DNA of 64,000 nucleotides from an uncultured Chitinophagaceae bacterium (GCA_937907395.1 CALCII010000016.1:186001-250000), one strand, 5' to 3'; shown: positions 7,055 through 16,936, counted from the first letter of the stretch. The notes: generated by a model from the sequence alone, not told the origin. A program made the numbers and translations.

Positions 7055-9472
7055 CTATTGATTCGTTTGAATGTAAGTGGCGGCTGATTGTAATCCTTTA
7101 GCACTTGCTTCCACTTTTATCATTCCGTTTCCTGCAAAATTAGATTGCACAATGATCTGGCATTTACCGTTGAACAAACTACGTTTCCATTTTTCATGAA
7201 AAAAGACATCTGCTTCATGCGAACTGGGATCGCCATTGCCCACACCTATGAAATGTCCGTTTCCTTCTATCGTGAAATTCACGATTTCATTTACATCTGG
7301 TACTTCACGTCCCAGTTTGTCTTTAGCAGTTACATTGATCACAGTTGCATCTTTCCCATCGGAAGTAATGACTGTACGGTCCGGTGTTAAAACGAGTTGA
7401 TAAGCGCTTCCTGTTGTTTCCACTTTTGTTTCCATCCGTTTCCCATTTTTAATAGCAACTGCTTTTAACACTCCGGGTTGGTAAACTACGCTCCATTGCA
7501 GATGTCCGTTTACCGGCATGTTTTTCTTGCCCAGACTTTTACCATTGAGGAATAATTCCACTGATTGTGCGTTGCTGTTCACCCACACATCAATGGGGGT
7601 TCCTTCTTTACCTGCCCAGTTCCAGTGGGGTGAGATATGCAACACATCTTTATCGGTCCACCATGATTGGTAGTAATAGTAAATATTTTTTGGAAAACCA
7701 CACATATCCATAATGCCGAAATGTGAATTGATATTGGGCCATGCATAGGGTGTTGGTTCACCACGGTAATCAAAACCCGTCCACACAAACCCGCCTAACC
7801 AGAAATCATTCGGGCCACATAATTTCCACCATGTTTCAGCTGTGCTGGCCCACCAGGGAGCTGTAATGTCCTGATCGGGTACATAAGCATTGACACCATC
7901 TTTTACATAGATACCCCTGGTTGTTACTGTACTGCCCATTTCTGTTCCAATGATGGGTTGTACAGGATGATCTTTGTGATAATCTGCTACGGCTGCTTCC
8001 CTGTAATTAAAACCACGTACCGGAATCACTTCATTCACACCTGTAAACACATTGGGCAGATCGGCGGCATAGGTGCTGGTTCTGGTTGGATCAAGTCTTT
8101 TCTGGATCGCCAGTAGAGAAAGTGCAATCCGTTTGCCGGTTGAGTTGGCTTGTATATATCCTTCTTCATTTCCAATGGACCATAAAAAAACAGAAGCATG
8201 GTTGCGATCCCTTTTGATGAGGCGTTCAAACTGCTGTACATATTCCGGACTGCTGTTGAGTAATCGTTGTTCATCAAGAACCAATACACCCAGACTGTCG
8301 CATGCATCCAGTAACTCTGGTGTGGGGGCATGGTGACTGGTGCGATAGGCATTAACACCCATTTCTTTCAGTAAACGGATGCGATAGTATTGCAGGTAAT
8401 CGGGCAGGGCACTTCCTACACCTGCATGATCCTGGTGATTATTGGTGCCTTTGATTTTTACATGTTTTCCATTTACAAAAACACCATTCGGTAAAATTTC
8501 AACAGATCGTATTCCAAAACGAATGGTTTGTGCATCTGCGATTCTATCATTGTTCTTTACTTCTATATAAACACGGTAGAGATAGGGATCTTCCAGTGAC
8601 CATAACCGTGGTTGATTGATTTTTAAAGTTTGTTTGATGGGTTGTTGATCACCTGCTGCAACTGAGATTGGTACATTTTCCGTAGTGGCAACGGTATTGC
8701 CGTCTCTGTCTTTTAATGAAATGGTTGCAATCGTATTGGCAGAGGTAAGTCCGTCATTTTTGATAGAGGCTTCTACCGTAATGGTTGCTGATTGATCTTT
8801 TGATACAGATGAATAGGCAAATACAGAACCGGCATCGGCATGTACATTGTTGTGTTGAATGAGCCAGACATGCCTGTAAATTCCGGCGCCTTCATAAAAC
8901 CAGCCTTCGTATTGGGAAGCGTCTGCTCTTACAACAATTACATTGTCTTTATCGTAATTGAGATAATCGGTAATATCATAATCAACTCCCACATAACCGC
9001 TTTGGTTTTTACCGAGGTAAAATCCGTTGATCCAGAAATCGGCATTACGGAATACACCATCGAACTGAATGATGAAACGATGCCCTGAATCGGCTTTATT
9101 TACAGCGAAATGTTTCCTGTACCATCCAACACTGTTTTGAGGATATAGCCCACCAACCGGACGATAACCATGCGACATCACATCAAAGTTGGGAGAGAAT
9201 TCAAACGGAAGTTCAATAGCCCAGTCGTGCGGAAGATTTAATCGGCGCCAACTACTGTCATTGAACTTTGGATCAATGGCCGTTCCTTCTGCTTTTCCAC
9301 TTTTGGCAAAAATATTGGCAATGGTATAATTGAAATCTTTGGAAGCATCGGCAGCATGCCCCAGGTGAAACTGCCAGTTATTATCGAAATTGGATTGAAT
9401 GCGCTGACTGTATGTTGCTGTAAAGCTGAGAACAAAAACAAAACAAAAGAGTAGATGAAAAGATTGTTTCAT
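7055..9472 (-). CDS. Secreted GH2 beta-galactosidase-like enzyme
   Basis: 805-residue glycoside hydrolase family 2 protein with a signal peptide (about 1-22). The order is sugar-binding domain (30-210), immunoglobulin-like domain (210-320), TIM barrel (320-600), then a DUF4982-type and an invasin-like beta domain. SIGNEE places the acid/base at Glu436, and IIGTE places the nucleophile at Glu511. It is the first gene of a two-gene operon with the GH5-like enzyme and is divergent from galactokinase, which supports release of galactose outside the cytoplasm. A possible -7 element (TACCTTTA, minus strand, 9500-9493) lies about 20 bases upstream of the start. Confidence 0.88.
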   Translation of the reverse strand: MKQSFHLLFCFVFVLSFTATYSQRIQSNFDNNWQFHLGHAADASKDFNYTIANIFAKSGKAEGTAIDPKFNDSSWRRLNLPHDWAIELPFEFSPNFDVMSHGYRPVGGLYPQNSVGWYRKHFAVNKADSGHRFIIQFDGVFRNADFWINGFYLGKNQSGYVGVDYDITDYLNYDKDNVIVVRADASQYEGWFYEGAGIYRHVWLIQHNNVHADAGSVFAYSSVSKDQSATITVEASIKNDGLTSANTIATISLKDRDGNTVATTENVPISVAAGDQQPIKQTLKINQPRLWSLEDPYLYRVYIEVKNNDRIADAQTIRFGIRSVEILPNGVFVNGKHVKIKGTNNHQDHAGVGSALPDYLQYYRIRLLKEMGVNAYRTSHHAPTPELLDACDSLGVLVLDEQRLLNSSPEYVQQFERLIKRDRNHASVFLWSIGNEEGYIQANSTGKRIALSLLAIQKRLDPTRTSTYAADLPNVFTGVNEVIPVRGFNYREAAVADYHKDHPVQPIIGTEMGSTVTTRGIYVKDGVNAYVPDQDITAPWWASTAETWWKLCGPNDFWLGGFVWTGFDYRGEPTPYAWPNINSHFGIMDMCGFPKNIYYYYQSWWTDKDVLHISPHWNWAGKEGTPIDVWVNSNAQSVELFLNGKSLGKKNMPVNGHLQWSVVYQPGVLKAVAIKNGKRMETKVETTGSAYQLVLTPDRTVITSDGKDATVINVTAKDKLGREVPDVNEIVNFTIEGNGHFIGVGNGDPSSHEADVFFHEKWKRSLFNGKCQIIVQSNFAGNGMIKVEASAKGLQSAATYIQTNQ

Positions 9473-9563
9473 ACAGCGTAAGTTTAGATATTTAAAGGTA
9501 CCGATTGCCTGAAAAGTTCCTGAAAAAAATTAACTTGGGGCCTCATTTCAAAGTTACTTTCTC

Positions 9564-10721
9564 ATGCCTATCCTGAATGAAGTTTTAACGGAGTACCAAC
9601 AGCATTTTAACGAAGAATTCAGGCTATACCGTTCGCCCGGAAGAATCAACCTGATTGGCGAGCATACAGATTATAATAATGGTTACGTGTTGCCCGCTGC
9701 TATTGATAAAGCCGTTTATATCGCTATTGGCAAAAGTGATCGTATAAGTGGTAAATGGATTTCGGTTGATTTCAAAGAAGACATTGATATAAATCTGCAG
9801 GATATTAAACCAGTCACACAACATTGGGCCAATTATATTTTAGGGATTGTAGATCAGTTCCGGAAAAGGGGGCATTCCATTCCCACAGTGAACCTCGTGG
9901 TGGCAGCCGATTTGCCTGTTGGTGCCGGGTTGTCTTCCTCGGCTGCTTTGGAAGCGGCTGTTGCATTTGCTTTGAATGATTTATTTGAACTGGGTTACAA
10001 CAGATTGGAACTGGCAAAGATTTGTCAGCAATCAGAAAACGATTTCATTGGTGTTCGTTGCGGTATCATGGACATGTTTGCCAGTTTACATGGCAAAAAG
10101 GATCATATTATCCGGCTCGATTGCCGTTCGCTTGCATTTGAATATGTTCCGTTTAAACTAACCGATTATGAAATCATGCTGCTGGATACGAATGTAAAAC
10201 ACTCACTGGCTTCATCGGAATACAATCTTCGCCGCCAGCAATGTGAAGAAGGAGTAGCAATCCTTAAAAAATTTGATAACAATATTCAGTCGCTTCGTGA
10301 TGTGAGCAGCGATTTTATAAAAGAACATCAGGAAGATTTGCCTCCACTTGTTTATCAACGGTGTTTGTATGTGGTGGAAGAAAATGAACGATTATTGAAT
10401 GCCTGCACTGCATTGCTCCATGAAGATTTTATAAGCTTCGGGCAAATGATGTTTGGTTCGCATAATGGTTTGCAACATCAATATGAAGTAAGCTGTGCAG
10501 AGTTGGATTTTCTTGCAGGTGCTGCTAAAGAAAACAAAGAGGTGCTGGGTGCACGCATGATGGGTGGTGGATTTGGTGGTTGTACCATCAACCTGGTGAA
10601 GAAATCGGCTGCCAAAGCATGGTATGAGCAATTGGCTCCCCTGTACCAGCAAAAGTTTGGGAAACCATTGACCATGCATGAAGTTCATATTGGAGAAGGA
10701 ACAGAACGATTAGATGTATAA
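9564..10721 (+). CDS. galK: Galactokinase
   Basis: ATP-dependent phosphorylation of D-galactose to galactose 1-phosphate, first step of the Leloir pathway, cytoplasmic. The 385-residue GHMP kinase has the galactokinase signature RSPGRINLIGEHTDYNNGY near residue 23. Phosphate-binding LPVGAGLSSSAA is at 117-128, the likely catalytic Asp is at 170 (CGIMD), and the GGGFGG motif is at 334-339. Full length. It is divergent from the GH2/GH5 operon across a 91-base gap, so a shared regulatory region is likely. galT and galE are not in the window. Confidence 0.96.
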   Translation: MPILNEVLTEYQQHFNEEFRLYRSPGRINLIGEHTDYNNGYVLPAAIDKAVYIAIGKSDRISGKWISVDFKEDIDINLQDIKPVTQHWANYILGIVDQFRKRGHSIPTVNLVVAADLPVGAGLSSSAALEAAVAFALNDLFELGYNRLELAKICQQSENDFIGVRCGIMDMFASLHGKKDHIIRLDCRSLAFEYVPFKLTDYEIMLLDTNVKHSLASSEYNLRRQQCEEGVAILKKFDNNIQSLRDVSSDFIKEHQEDLPPLVYQRCLYVVEENERLLNACTALLHEDFISFGQMMFGSHNGLQHQYEVSCAELDFLAGAAKENKEVLGARMMGGGFGGCTINLVKKSAAKAWYEQLAPLYQQKFGKPLTMHEVHIGEGTERLDV

Positions 10722-10775
10722 AATCAAGTCGGGAAAAAAAGCATTCATTCCTGCATTTCAACACTAAACAGCTGC

Positions 10776-12344
10776 ATGGCCAAGCAAAGAAAAGTACTGC
10801 TCATCTTATGGATCATTACACTGGCGTTTCGTGTGTGGTATGCACTGGCGTATCTCAACTACGGTAACGATACATTTGCGCAGCAATTTGCTGCTGAAAA
10901 TTTTTTATCGGGCAAAGGGATCACACTTTCAAAAATCAACGGATTTGATTTTACCCATATTCAATATATTTCTTTAAAAGACTGGCCATTTACGCTTACT
11001 ATCCTGCAGGCAGGTTTTTATTCGGTAGTGAAGGATTGGTTACTGATGTCGCAGTTGCTTACCGTTGCTTCGGTTGTTCTTTTTCTACTGGCCGCTTATA
11101 AAACGATGCAGCGGATTCAATTTCCTTTTTTGCACCAGGTATTTTTTATTCTAACTCTTCTTTTTAATCCGCTTCTGTATGCCGATTTTGGGGTTAGTGA
11201 TTGGTTGGCATTGGCCGCATTCAGCTGGAGTTTTTATGCATTTGTAACACTTGTAAAAAAGCAGGATCTTGCTGCCGGTACAATCATTTCATACAGTTTT
11301 TTGTTTTATTTACCGGCTGCATTCAGGTACCAGTATTACCCGGTTGTTTTGATTTTTCCTTTGGTTTATTATTTCTTCAATTGGTATAATAACAAATCAA
11401 AAGCTAAGAAGAAAGCACTACAGGTAATGTTGCTTACTGCAGTGTTGTTGCTGACCCAGGTGATTGTGTTTTATTTTCATTCTTCAGGTGATGCATTTCT
11501 GCCAGATCGTCCCAAAGGGTTCTCTCCCGAAAATTTGCTTCGCTCTGATGCATTTCTGTTTAAAACCTTCTTTCGGCTGGATTATATCCTGTATTCATTT
11601 CCGGGGCACCTGACGGTTATGATGCCTTTATTGGCCGTTGTAAATCTGCTTGTGTTTATCGGAATAACTGTATACCTGGTCCGGTCTTTTTGGTTGTCTG
11701 TTGGGCAAAGGAAGTTTGATGACAGACAGGTTATCACAGTTGCTATCTTATGCTTTTGCTGGGCACTGTATTTGTTTTTTGCGGTGATGTCGCTTCAATA
11801 CAAATTACAGGAGTATCCTTTTATCACATTTACCTATGTAGGAGAAGCACGCTACTATGCGCCATTAATGTACTTGTTGCTGTTTGGTTTGTTACTCGTT
11901 TTGAAAGAAGCCGGTTCTTCAAAAATTGTTACGTTTTTATTTACTGCAGTCATTGTATTTAACGGCTTGCTGTTTACAAAATTTTTATACAATACGGCAA
12001 CAGCCAATCGTCCTGTATTTGCTTTCACCAGTATGGTAGCCGACCGGCAACAGGCGAAAAGGAATATCAATCTTCTTCTGAAAGATGCTTCCCGTCCGGT
12101 TGTGATTGCATGGTACCCCGCATCTTATCTTGTACTGAATCAATATAAGAATGAAACATTCATTCTCAGGAATTATAAGGATGTCTTTTCATTGCCGGGG
12201 CAGCCGGTAAAACCGTTTTATCTGGTTTTTTCAATTGAGAAAAGAGTACAAACCAGTGAGCAGGCGTTTTATTTTCAACAAAAGCATTTTACGGTTGCTT
12301 ATGAAGACCATTTCAGGGTTGTTTATTTTAAGGAAGTGCAATAA
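10776..12344 (+). CDS. Polytopic membrane protein, possibly GT-C type
   Basis: 522-residue protein with roughly ten to eleven hydrophobic helices through about residue 420 and a soluble C-terminal tail of about 100 residues. The topology and a charged loop after helix 1 (NYGNDTFAQQFAAENFLSG) recall GT-C glycosyltransferases of the ArnT/PMT type, but the catalytic acidic motif is not clear to me. It follows galK by 54 bases in the same direction. Function unknown. Confidence 0.6.
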   Translation: MAKQRKVLLILWIITLAFRVWYALAYLNYGNDTFAQQFAAENFLSGKGITLSKINGFDFTHIQYISLKDWPFTLTILQAGFYSVVKDWLLMSQLLTVASVVLFLLAAYKTMQRIQFPFLHQVFFILTLLFNPLLYADFGVSDWLALAAFSWSFYAFVTLVKKQDLAAGTIISYSFLFYLPAAFRYQYYPVVLIFPLVYYFFNWYNNKSKAKKKALQVMLLTAVLLLTQVIVFYFHSSGDAFLPDRPKGFSPENLLRSDAFLFKTFFRLDYILYSFPGHLTVMMPLLAVVNLLVFIGITVYLVRSFWLSVGQRKFDDRQVITVAILCFCWALYLFFAVMSLQYKLQEYPFITFTYVGEARYYAPLMYLLLFGLLLVLKEAGSSKIVTFLFTAVIVFNGLLFTKFLYNTATANRPVFAFTSMVADRQQAKRNINLLLKDASRPVVIAWYPASYLVLNQYKNETFILRNYKDVFSLPGQPVKPFYLVFSIEKRVQTSEQAFYFQQKHFTVAYEDHFRVVYFKEVQ

Positions 12345-12419
12345 ACTTTACCATTCTTGCTTTGTTAGTTGAATTTGCTTTTTATTTGTAACAACGATTT
12401 CCCGAAAACCTTGCTATAT

Positions 12420-14045
12420 ATGAACATCGGATTCAATAAGAATGAAGATGCGATGAAATTATCGCTCACAGAAATGAACAAGCGCCTGCAAAAAATTGCG
12501 GAAGGCGGGGGTAAAAAAGCGATTGAAAAACAAAAAGAACGAAACAAGCTCACTGCCCGGGAGCGTATTGAATATCTCCGTGATGCCGGAACTCCCTTCA
12601 TCGAAATTGGTGCTTTTGCAGGGTATGAAATGTATGAAGCCGAAGGTGGTTGTCCGGCCGGTGGTACCGTAGGCGGCATTGGTTATGTAAGTGGCCGGCA
12701 GTGCGTGATTGTGGCCAATGATCAAACAGTAAAAGCAGGTGCCTGGTTTCCCATTACAGGTAAAAAAAATCTCCGCTTGCAGGAAATTGCCATGGAAAAT
12801 CAGTTGCCGGTTATTTATCTCGTAGATAGTGCCGGTGTGTATTTACCCATGCAGGACGAGATATTTCCGGATAAAGAGCATTTCGGGCGCATATTCCGCA
12901 ACAATGCACGCATGAGCGCTATGGGTATTACCCAGATTGCGGCTGTAATGGGAGCATGCGTTGCAGGAGGGGCCTATTTACCCATCATGAGCGATGAAAC
13001 ATTAATGGTGGAAGGAAATGGTTCCATTTTTCTTGCAGGTCCATATCTGGTTAAAGCAGCAATAGGTGAGGATATTGATACAGAAACCTTAGGAGGAGCA
13101 GTAACACATACTGAGATCAGCGGGATAGCAGATTATAAATTCAAAACCGAACAGGAATGCTTAGACGAAGTAAAAAAACTGGTGAGCAAACTGGGAACAA
13201 GAAAGAAGGCAGGGTTTGACAGAATTGAATCAAAACTTCCTGTAAAAGATGTTCGTGAACTGTATGGCATTTATCCTTCTGACGGAAAGCCATATGATAT
13301 GCTTGATGTGATTGAACGCATTGTTGACGATAGTGATTTTGATCAGTTCAAAGCCGATTATGGCAAAAGTATTTTGTGTGGTTATGCAAGGATCGATGGA
13401 TGGGCTGTTGGTATTGTAGCCAATCAGCGTACCATCGTTAAAAGCCGGAAAGGAGAAATGCAGATGGGAGGTGTGATTTATAACGACAGTGCCGATAAAG
13501 CTGCCCGTTTTATACTCAATTGCAATCAAAAGAAAATTCCGTTGGTATTCCTGCAGGATGTTACCGGTTTTATGGTGGGCAGCCGTTCGGAACATAGCGG
13601 CATCATTAAAGACGGTGCTAAAATGGTGAATGCAGTTGCCAACAGCGTGGTGCCTAAAATCACGATTGTGATTGGAAACTCTTACGGTGCCGGTAATTAT
13701 GCAATGTGTGGTAAGGCCTATGATCCCCGTTTCATCTATGCATGGCCCACCGCTAAGATGGCGGTGATGGGAGGAGAACAGGCTGCTAAAACACTTTTGC
13801 AGATACAGGTAGCCGCTATGAAATCAAAAGGGAAAGAAGTAAGTGCAGCAGATGAAAAGAAATTACTGGATCAGATCAAGGGCCGGTATGAAGCCCAAAC
13901 AACACCTTATTACGCAGCAGCAAGGTTGTGGGTGGATGGAATTATTGATCCTGTGGAGACAAGAAAAGTGATCAGTGAAGGTATTTCGGCAGCCGATCAT
14001 AATCCGGATCTGAATGATATGCGTTTGGGCGTTTTCCAGGTGTAA
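12420..14045 (+). CDS. Acyl-CoA carboxylase carboxyltransferase (beta) subunit, methylcrotonyl-CoA type
   Basis: 541-residue carboxyltransferase with paired crotonase-like domains. The start at 12420 gives MNIGFNKNED, typical of the family; an upstream ATG at 12369 would add 17 unlikely residues. The segments IYLVDSAGVYLPMQDEIFPDKEHFGRIF, then MGACVAGGAYLPIMSDE, and the CoA-binding C-terminal GNSYGAGNYAMCG resemble methylcrotonyl-CoA carboxylase beta, which acts in leucine breakdown. Propionyl-CoA carboxylase is the alternative. The biotin-carrying alpha subunit is not next to it, so the enzyme must be assembled from a distant gene. It ends at a strong hairpin terminator. Confidence 0.85.
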   Translation: MNIGFNKNEDAMKLSLTEMNKRLQKIAEGGGKKAIEKQKERNKLTARERIEYLRDAGTPFIEIGAFAGYEMYEAEGGCPAGGTVGGIGYVSGRQCVIVANDQTVKAGAWFPITGKKNLRLQEIAMENQLPVIYLVDSAGVYLPMQDEIFPDKEHFGRIFRNNARMSAMGITQIAAVMGACVAGGAYLPIMSDETLMVEGNGSIFLAGPYLVKAAIGEDIDTETLGGAVTHTEISGIADYKFKTEQECLDEVKKLVSKLGTRKKAGFDRIESKLPVKDVRELYGIYPSDGKPYDMLDVIERIVDDSDFDQFKADYGKSILCGYARIDGWAVGIVANQRTIVKSRKGEMQMGGVIYNDSADKAARFILNCNQKKIPLVFLQDVTGFMVGSRSEHSGIIKDGAKMVNAVANSVVPKITIVIGNSYGAGNYAMCGKAYDPRFIYAWPTAKMAVMGGEQAAKTLLQIQVAAMKSKGKEVSAADEKKLLDQIKGRYEAQTTPYYAAARLWVDGIIDPVETRKVISEGISAADHNPDLNDMRLGVFQV

Positions 14046-14062
14046 ATAAGAAGCACATAAAT

Positions 14063-14094
14063 AAAAATCCCCGAAGTTCAATTCGGGGATTTTT
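14063..14094. terminator. Bidirectional terminator
   Basis: Perfect 13-base stem: AAAAATCCCCGAA (14063-14075) pairs with TTCGGGGATTTTT (14082-14094) around GTTCAA. It has T-runs on both strands and lies between the convergent carboxylase and DUF6580-like genes, so it serves both. Confidence 0.9.
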
Positions 14095-14114
14095 GTAAAT
14101 ATTGTATCATGTAA

Positions 14115-14669
14115 TTAAGCAGTCTTGAGTTCTTTCTTTTTCAAAAGTGCATATCCACCAAAGAAAAGAGCACTGAATACCACTGTTGCATAGATACTTC
14201 CCGTATAGAAAGGAATACCATCGTTGTAAGTGAGCATCAGTCCGCTCAGCGTTTTCGGATGGTTATAACCACCACCTCCGATGAATACGAGGAAATTGCT
14301 GATGAAGAAGTAAACGGTAGGTGCCACCAATGAGCCGGCAGCAATTTGCCACACTTTATTTTGTTGCACAAAAAATCCGATTACTGTTAAACTGGTAAGT
14401 ACAATATAATTCAGGAACTGGCCTTGGTAAAATCCTTGTAATGAACTGATGCCGGCAGCATACAATCCTTCAAAAATCAAATCGCCAATGAACATGCTGA
14501 TCAATGGAACGGCAAATGAATATTTTTTGCTTTTAATCACAGATCCGGCAAACAGTGCCATGGCAATCTGCGGAGCAAAACCCAGCGGACGATTAGGGAG
14601 TATGCGGTATAACGTAGCCACAGCAATCAGGGCCAGCAAAGTGAAAAGGATATTTTTGTTCAGCTTCAT
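14115..14669 (-). CDS. DUF6580-like integral membrane protein
   Basis: 184-residue protein starting at MKLNKNILF; a 13-residue extension upstream to 14708 is unlikely because this start matches the usual positively charged beginning before a first helix. About five hydrophobic helices, with conserved-looking motifs NRPLGFAPQIAMALFAG and SMFIGDLIFE, resemble ECF-transporter-like S-component folds and DUF6580 proteins of Bacteroidetes. The ligand is unknown. Convergent with the carboxylase and divergent from yraN. Confidence 0.65.
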   Translation of the reverse strand: MKLNKNILFTLLALIAVATLYRILPNRPLGFAPQIAMALFAGSVIKSKKYSFAVPLISMFIGDLIFEGLYAAGISSLQGFYQGQFLNYIVLTSLTVIGFFVQQNKVWQIAAGSLVAPTVYFFISNFLVFIGGGGYNHPKTLSGLMLTYNDGIPFYTGSIYATVVFSALFFGGYALLKKKELKTA

Positions 14670-14780
14670 AATAAGAATAGTTGTGCTGGCAAAAATAGCT
14701 AAAAACAATCCCCGAAACTCAATTGTAAAAACTCATCTTTTCCCGAAATGTGGAAAAGATAGATTCCTTTAATTTAGAGT

Positions 14781-15131
14781 ATGGCAAAACACCTTGAAAC
14801 CGGCAAAACCGGGGAGAACCTGGCCGCAACCTGGCTGGAAACAAACGGCTTTACCCTTCTTTACCGCAATTGGAAGCACTCGTACTATGAACTGGACATT
14901 ATAGCTGAAAAGCAGGGCTGCCTGCACTTTATTGAAGTAAAAACAAGAACCACCCAAACATTTGGTTTTCCCGAAGAGGGGGTAACGGTTCATAAACTGG
15001 AGCGCTTGATGAATGCCGGCGAAGCCTTCCTGGAACAAAATCCCCAATGGAACAGGATTCAGTATGATATATTAAGCATTTATCTGACAGCCAAAGGGGC
15101 AGAATATTTCCTGATAGAAGATGTAAGTTGA
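14781..15131 (+). CDS. yraN: YraN family protein (UPF0102)
   Basis: 116-residue protein with a predicted endonuclease-like fold. GKTGENLAATWLETNGFTLLYRNW is followed by ELDIIAE and FIEVKTRT, the D-ExK pattern of the family. Length and motif order are typical. Proposed roles in DNA processing are not proven. A single-gene transcript: divergent from the membrane protein and followed by a hairpin terminator. Confidence 0.9.
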   Translation: MAKHLETGKTGENLAATWLETNGFTLLYRNWKHSYYELDIIAEKQGCLHFIEVKTRTTQTFGFPEEGVTVHKLERLMNAGEAFLEQNPQWNRIQYDILSIYLTAKGAEYFLIEDVS

Positions 15132-15163
15132 AAAGAAAAGAAAGTGGAAAGGGTATAAAAGGA

Positions 15164-15187
15164 AAAAACTTCCGGAAGGAAGTTTTT
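15164..15187 (+). terminator. Rho-independent terminator after yraN
   Basis: AAAAACTTCC (15164-15173) pairs with GGAAGTTTTT (15178-15187) around a GGAA tetraloop. The T-run follows directly, 33 bases after the yraN stop. Between here and 15413 nothing recognisable is seen. Confidence 0.85.
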
Positions 15188-15413
15188 CTAAGGACTTTGA
15201 ATTTGGTTTTGTCCAGGATGGTTTTTTGTGATATTGGATATGGATTCAAAGATGGGGGATTTTTTTCAATCCAACAACTTTGTTTTTAAATTTATTTTCG
15301 GATCAGTGTTCTTATGTATTGATTTTAAAATATTAATGCTTACTGTTTGAGCTCATGAATTAAATAAAAGATTCGATTTGTTGCTGAGATATTGTCTGAA
15401 TTATCTTTCCTTC

Positions 15414-15536
15414 GTTACTTTTTTCTTGCCAAAAAAGTAACCCAAAAGGGCCCCGCCATCGATTACACCCCGATGGCGGACAGATCCTTGATTTAGCTTC
15501 GGTACTACTGTAGTGCCCAACATTAGTTCCCTGATT
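15414..15536. repeat. Dispersed double-hairpin element, copy 1
   Basis: Stem A: GTTACTTTTTT (15414-15424) pairs with AAAAAAGTAAC (15431-15441) around CTTGCC. Stem B: CCGCCATCG (15453-15461) pairs with CGATGGCGG (15471-15479) around ATTACACCC. A conserved tail CCTTGATTTA and the palindromic ACTACTGTAGT follow to about 15536. The second copy at 43220-43347 keeps both perfect stems with different bases and keeps the loops. It sits downstream of purB, which reads towards it, and of yraN. Confidence 0.8.
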
Positions 15537-15589
15537 ACATTTATGTGTAGTCAAGCCTCTGCTCTTTAAGATTAAAGTAGTGCCAGAAG

Positions 15590-16936
15590 TTAATGCTTCG
15601 GTGATACGCCTGTATAATTGAATGGTGTAATGGCTTTCAATTCTTTTTTTAATGTAGTGCTAACCTTTAAACCATTAATAAACGCATGTAAAGATTCTTT
15701 TGTAATGGATGCATTTCCTCTTGTAAGCTCTTTTAATGCTTCATAAGGATTTGGATAGTTCTCCCTTCTCAGAATCGTTTGTATGGCTTCCGCTACTACA
15801 GCCCAGTTATTGTTAAGGTCCTGGTCAATTTTTTCTTTGTTAAGCAATAGTTTGTCCAATCCTTTTTCAACAGAGCGAATGGATAAGATGCTGTGAGCAA
15901 AAGGTACTCCCAGGTTGCGGAGAACAGTAGAGTCGGTAAGATCTCTTTGTAATCTTGAAACCGGTAGCTTGGAGGAGAGATGTTCAAACAATGCATTGGC
16001 AATACCCAGGTTGCCTTCCGCATTTTCAAAATCGATAGGATTTACTTTATGTGGCATAGCCGAAGAACCCACTTCACCTTTTTTGATTTTTTGTTTAAAA
16101 TAATCAAGGGATACGTAAGTCCACACATCTCTGCACAAGTCAATTAATATGGTGTTGATGCGTTTAATTCCGTCCATCTGCGCTGCCAGGTAATCGTAGT
16201 GTTCAATTTGAGTGGTGTATTGTTGCCGTTGTAAACCGAGTTTTTTTTCAACGAACTCGTTACCCAGTTTCACCCAATCCTTTTTTGGGAATGCTACATG
16301 GTGGGCATTGAAATTACCTGTAGCTCCGCCGAATTTGGCGGTGTAGGGCAATTGAGTTAATACGTTGAGTTGGTGTTCCAACCGTTCCACAAAAACCATG
16401 ATTTCTTTTCCCAATCGTGTTGGCGATGCAGGTTGTCCGTGCGTACGTGCCAGCATCGGAATATCAGCCCATTCTTTCGCCAGTTTTTTTAAGTGCAGAA
16501 TGAGGTTCGAAACAGCTGGTAACAATTCCTGCTCCATGGCATCTTTCCAGGAGAGGGGTATGGCCGTATTGTTGATATCCTGCGATGTTAGTCCGAAGTG
16601 AATCCATTCTTTTACATTGGATAAATTCATTTCATCCAAAACACGTTTCAGGAAATATTCCACCGCTTTTACATCATGGTTGGTAACGCTTTCCAGGTTT
16701 TTTATTTCCACTGCTTTTTCCAGCGGGAAATTCTGTGCCAGTTCTGAAAGTGATTTCGCTTGTTTGGGAGACAGGGTAAAAAAACGTTTTTCTGCCAGGA
16801 ACAGGAAATAATCAATTTCCACTTTTACCCTGTACCGTATCAATGCATATTCGGAAAAATAGGCATCGAGTTGTTGTAATTGGTTGCGGTAGCGTCCGTC
16901 TACAGGAGAAATAGCAGTAAGCGATTGGAGTTCCAT
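15590..16936 (-). CDS. purB: Adenylosuccinate lyase
   Basis: Cleaves SAICAR to AICAR plus fumarate and adenylosuccinate to AMP plus fumarate, in purine synthesis. The 448-residue protein has the fumarase/aspartase signature GSSAMPHKVNP, the substrate-binding TSQDINNTA, and ARTHGQPASPT, where the catalytic His is expected. The short form without C-terminal extension is the usual PurB length. It is divergent from mqnA across a short gap and has a double-hairpin element about 50 bases after its stop. Confidence 0.96.
   Translation of the reverse strand: MELQSLTAISPVDGRYRNQLQQLDAYFSEYALIRYRVKVEIDYFLFLAEKRFFTLSPKQAKSLSELAQNFPLEKAVEIKNLESVTNHDVKAVEYFLKRVLDEMNLSNVKEWIHFGLTSQDINNTAIPLSWKDAMEQELLPAVSNLILHLKKLAKEWADIPMLARTHGQPASPTRLGKEIMVFVERLEHQLNVLTQLPYTAKFGGATGNFNAHHVAFPKKDWVKLGNEFVEKKLGLQRQQYTTQIEHYDYLAAQMDGIKRINTILIDLCRDVWTYVSLDYFKQKIKKGEVGSSAMPHKVNPIDFENAEGNLGIANALFEHLSSKLPVSRLQRDLTDSTVLRNLGVPFAHSILSIRSVEKGLDKLLLNKEKIDQDLNNNWAVVAEAIQTILRRENYPNPYEALKELTRGNASITKESLHAFINGLKVSTTLKKELKAITPFNYTGVSPKH

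Noticed and set aside
12369..12419. Extended N-terminus of the acyl-CoA carboxylase subunit from the upstream ATG
   Set aside because: The extra 17 residues are unlike the family, and the in-frame ATG at 12420 gives the expected beginning.
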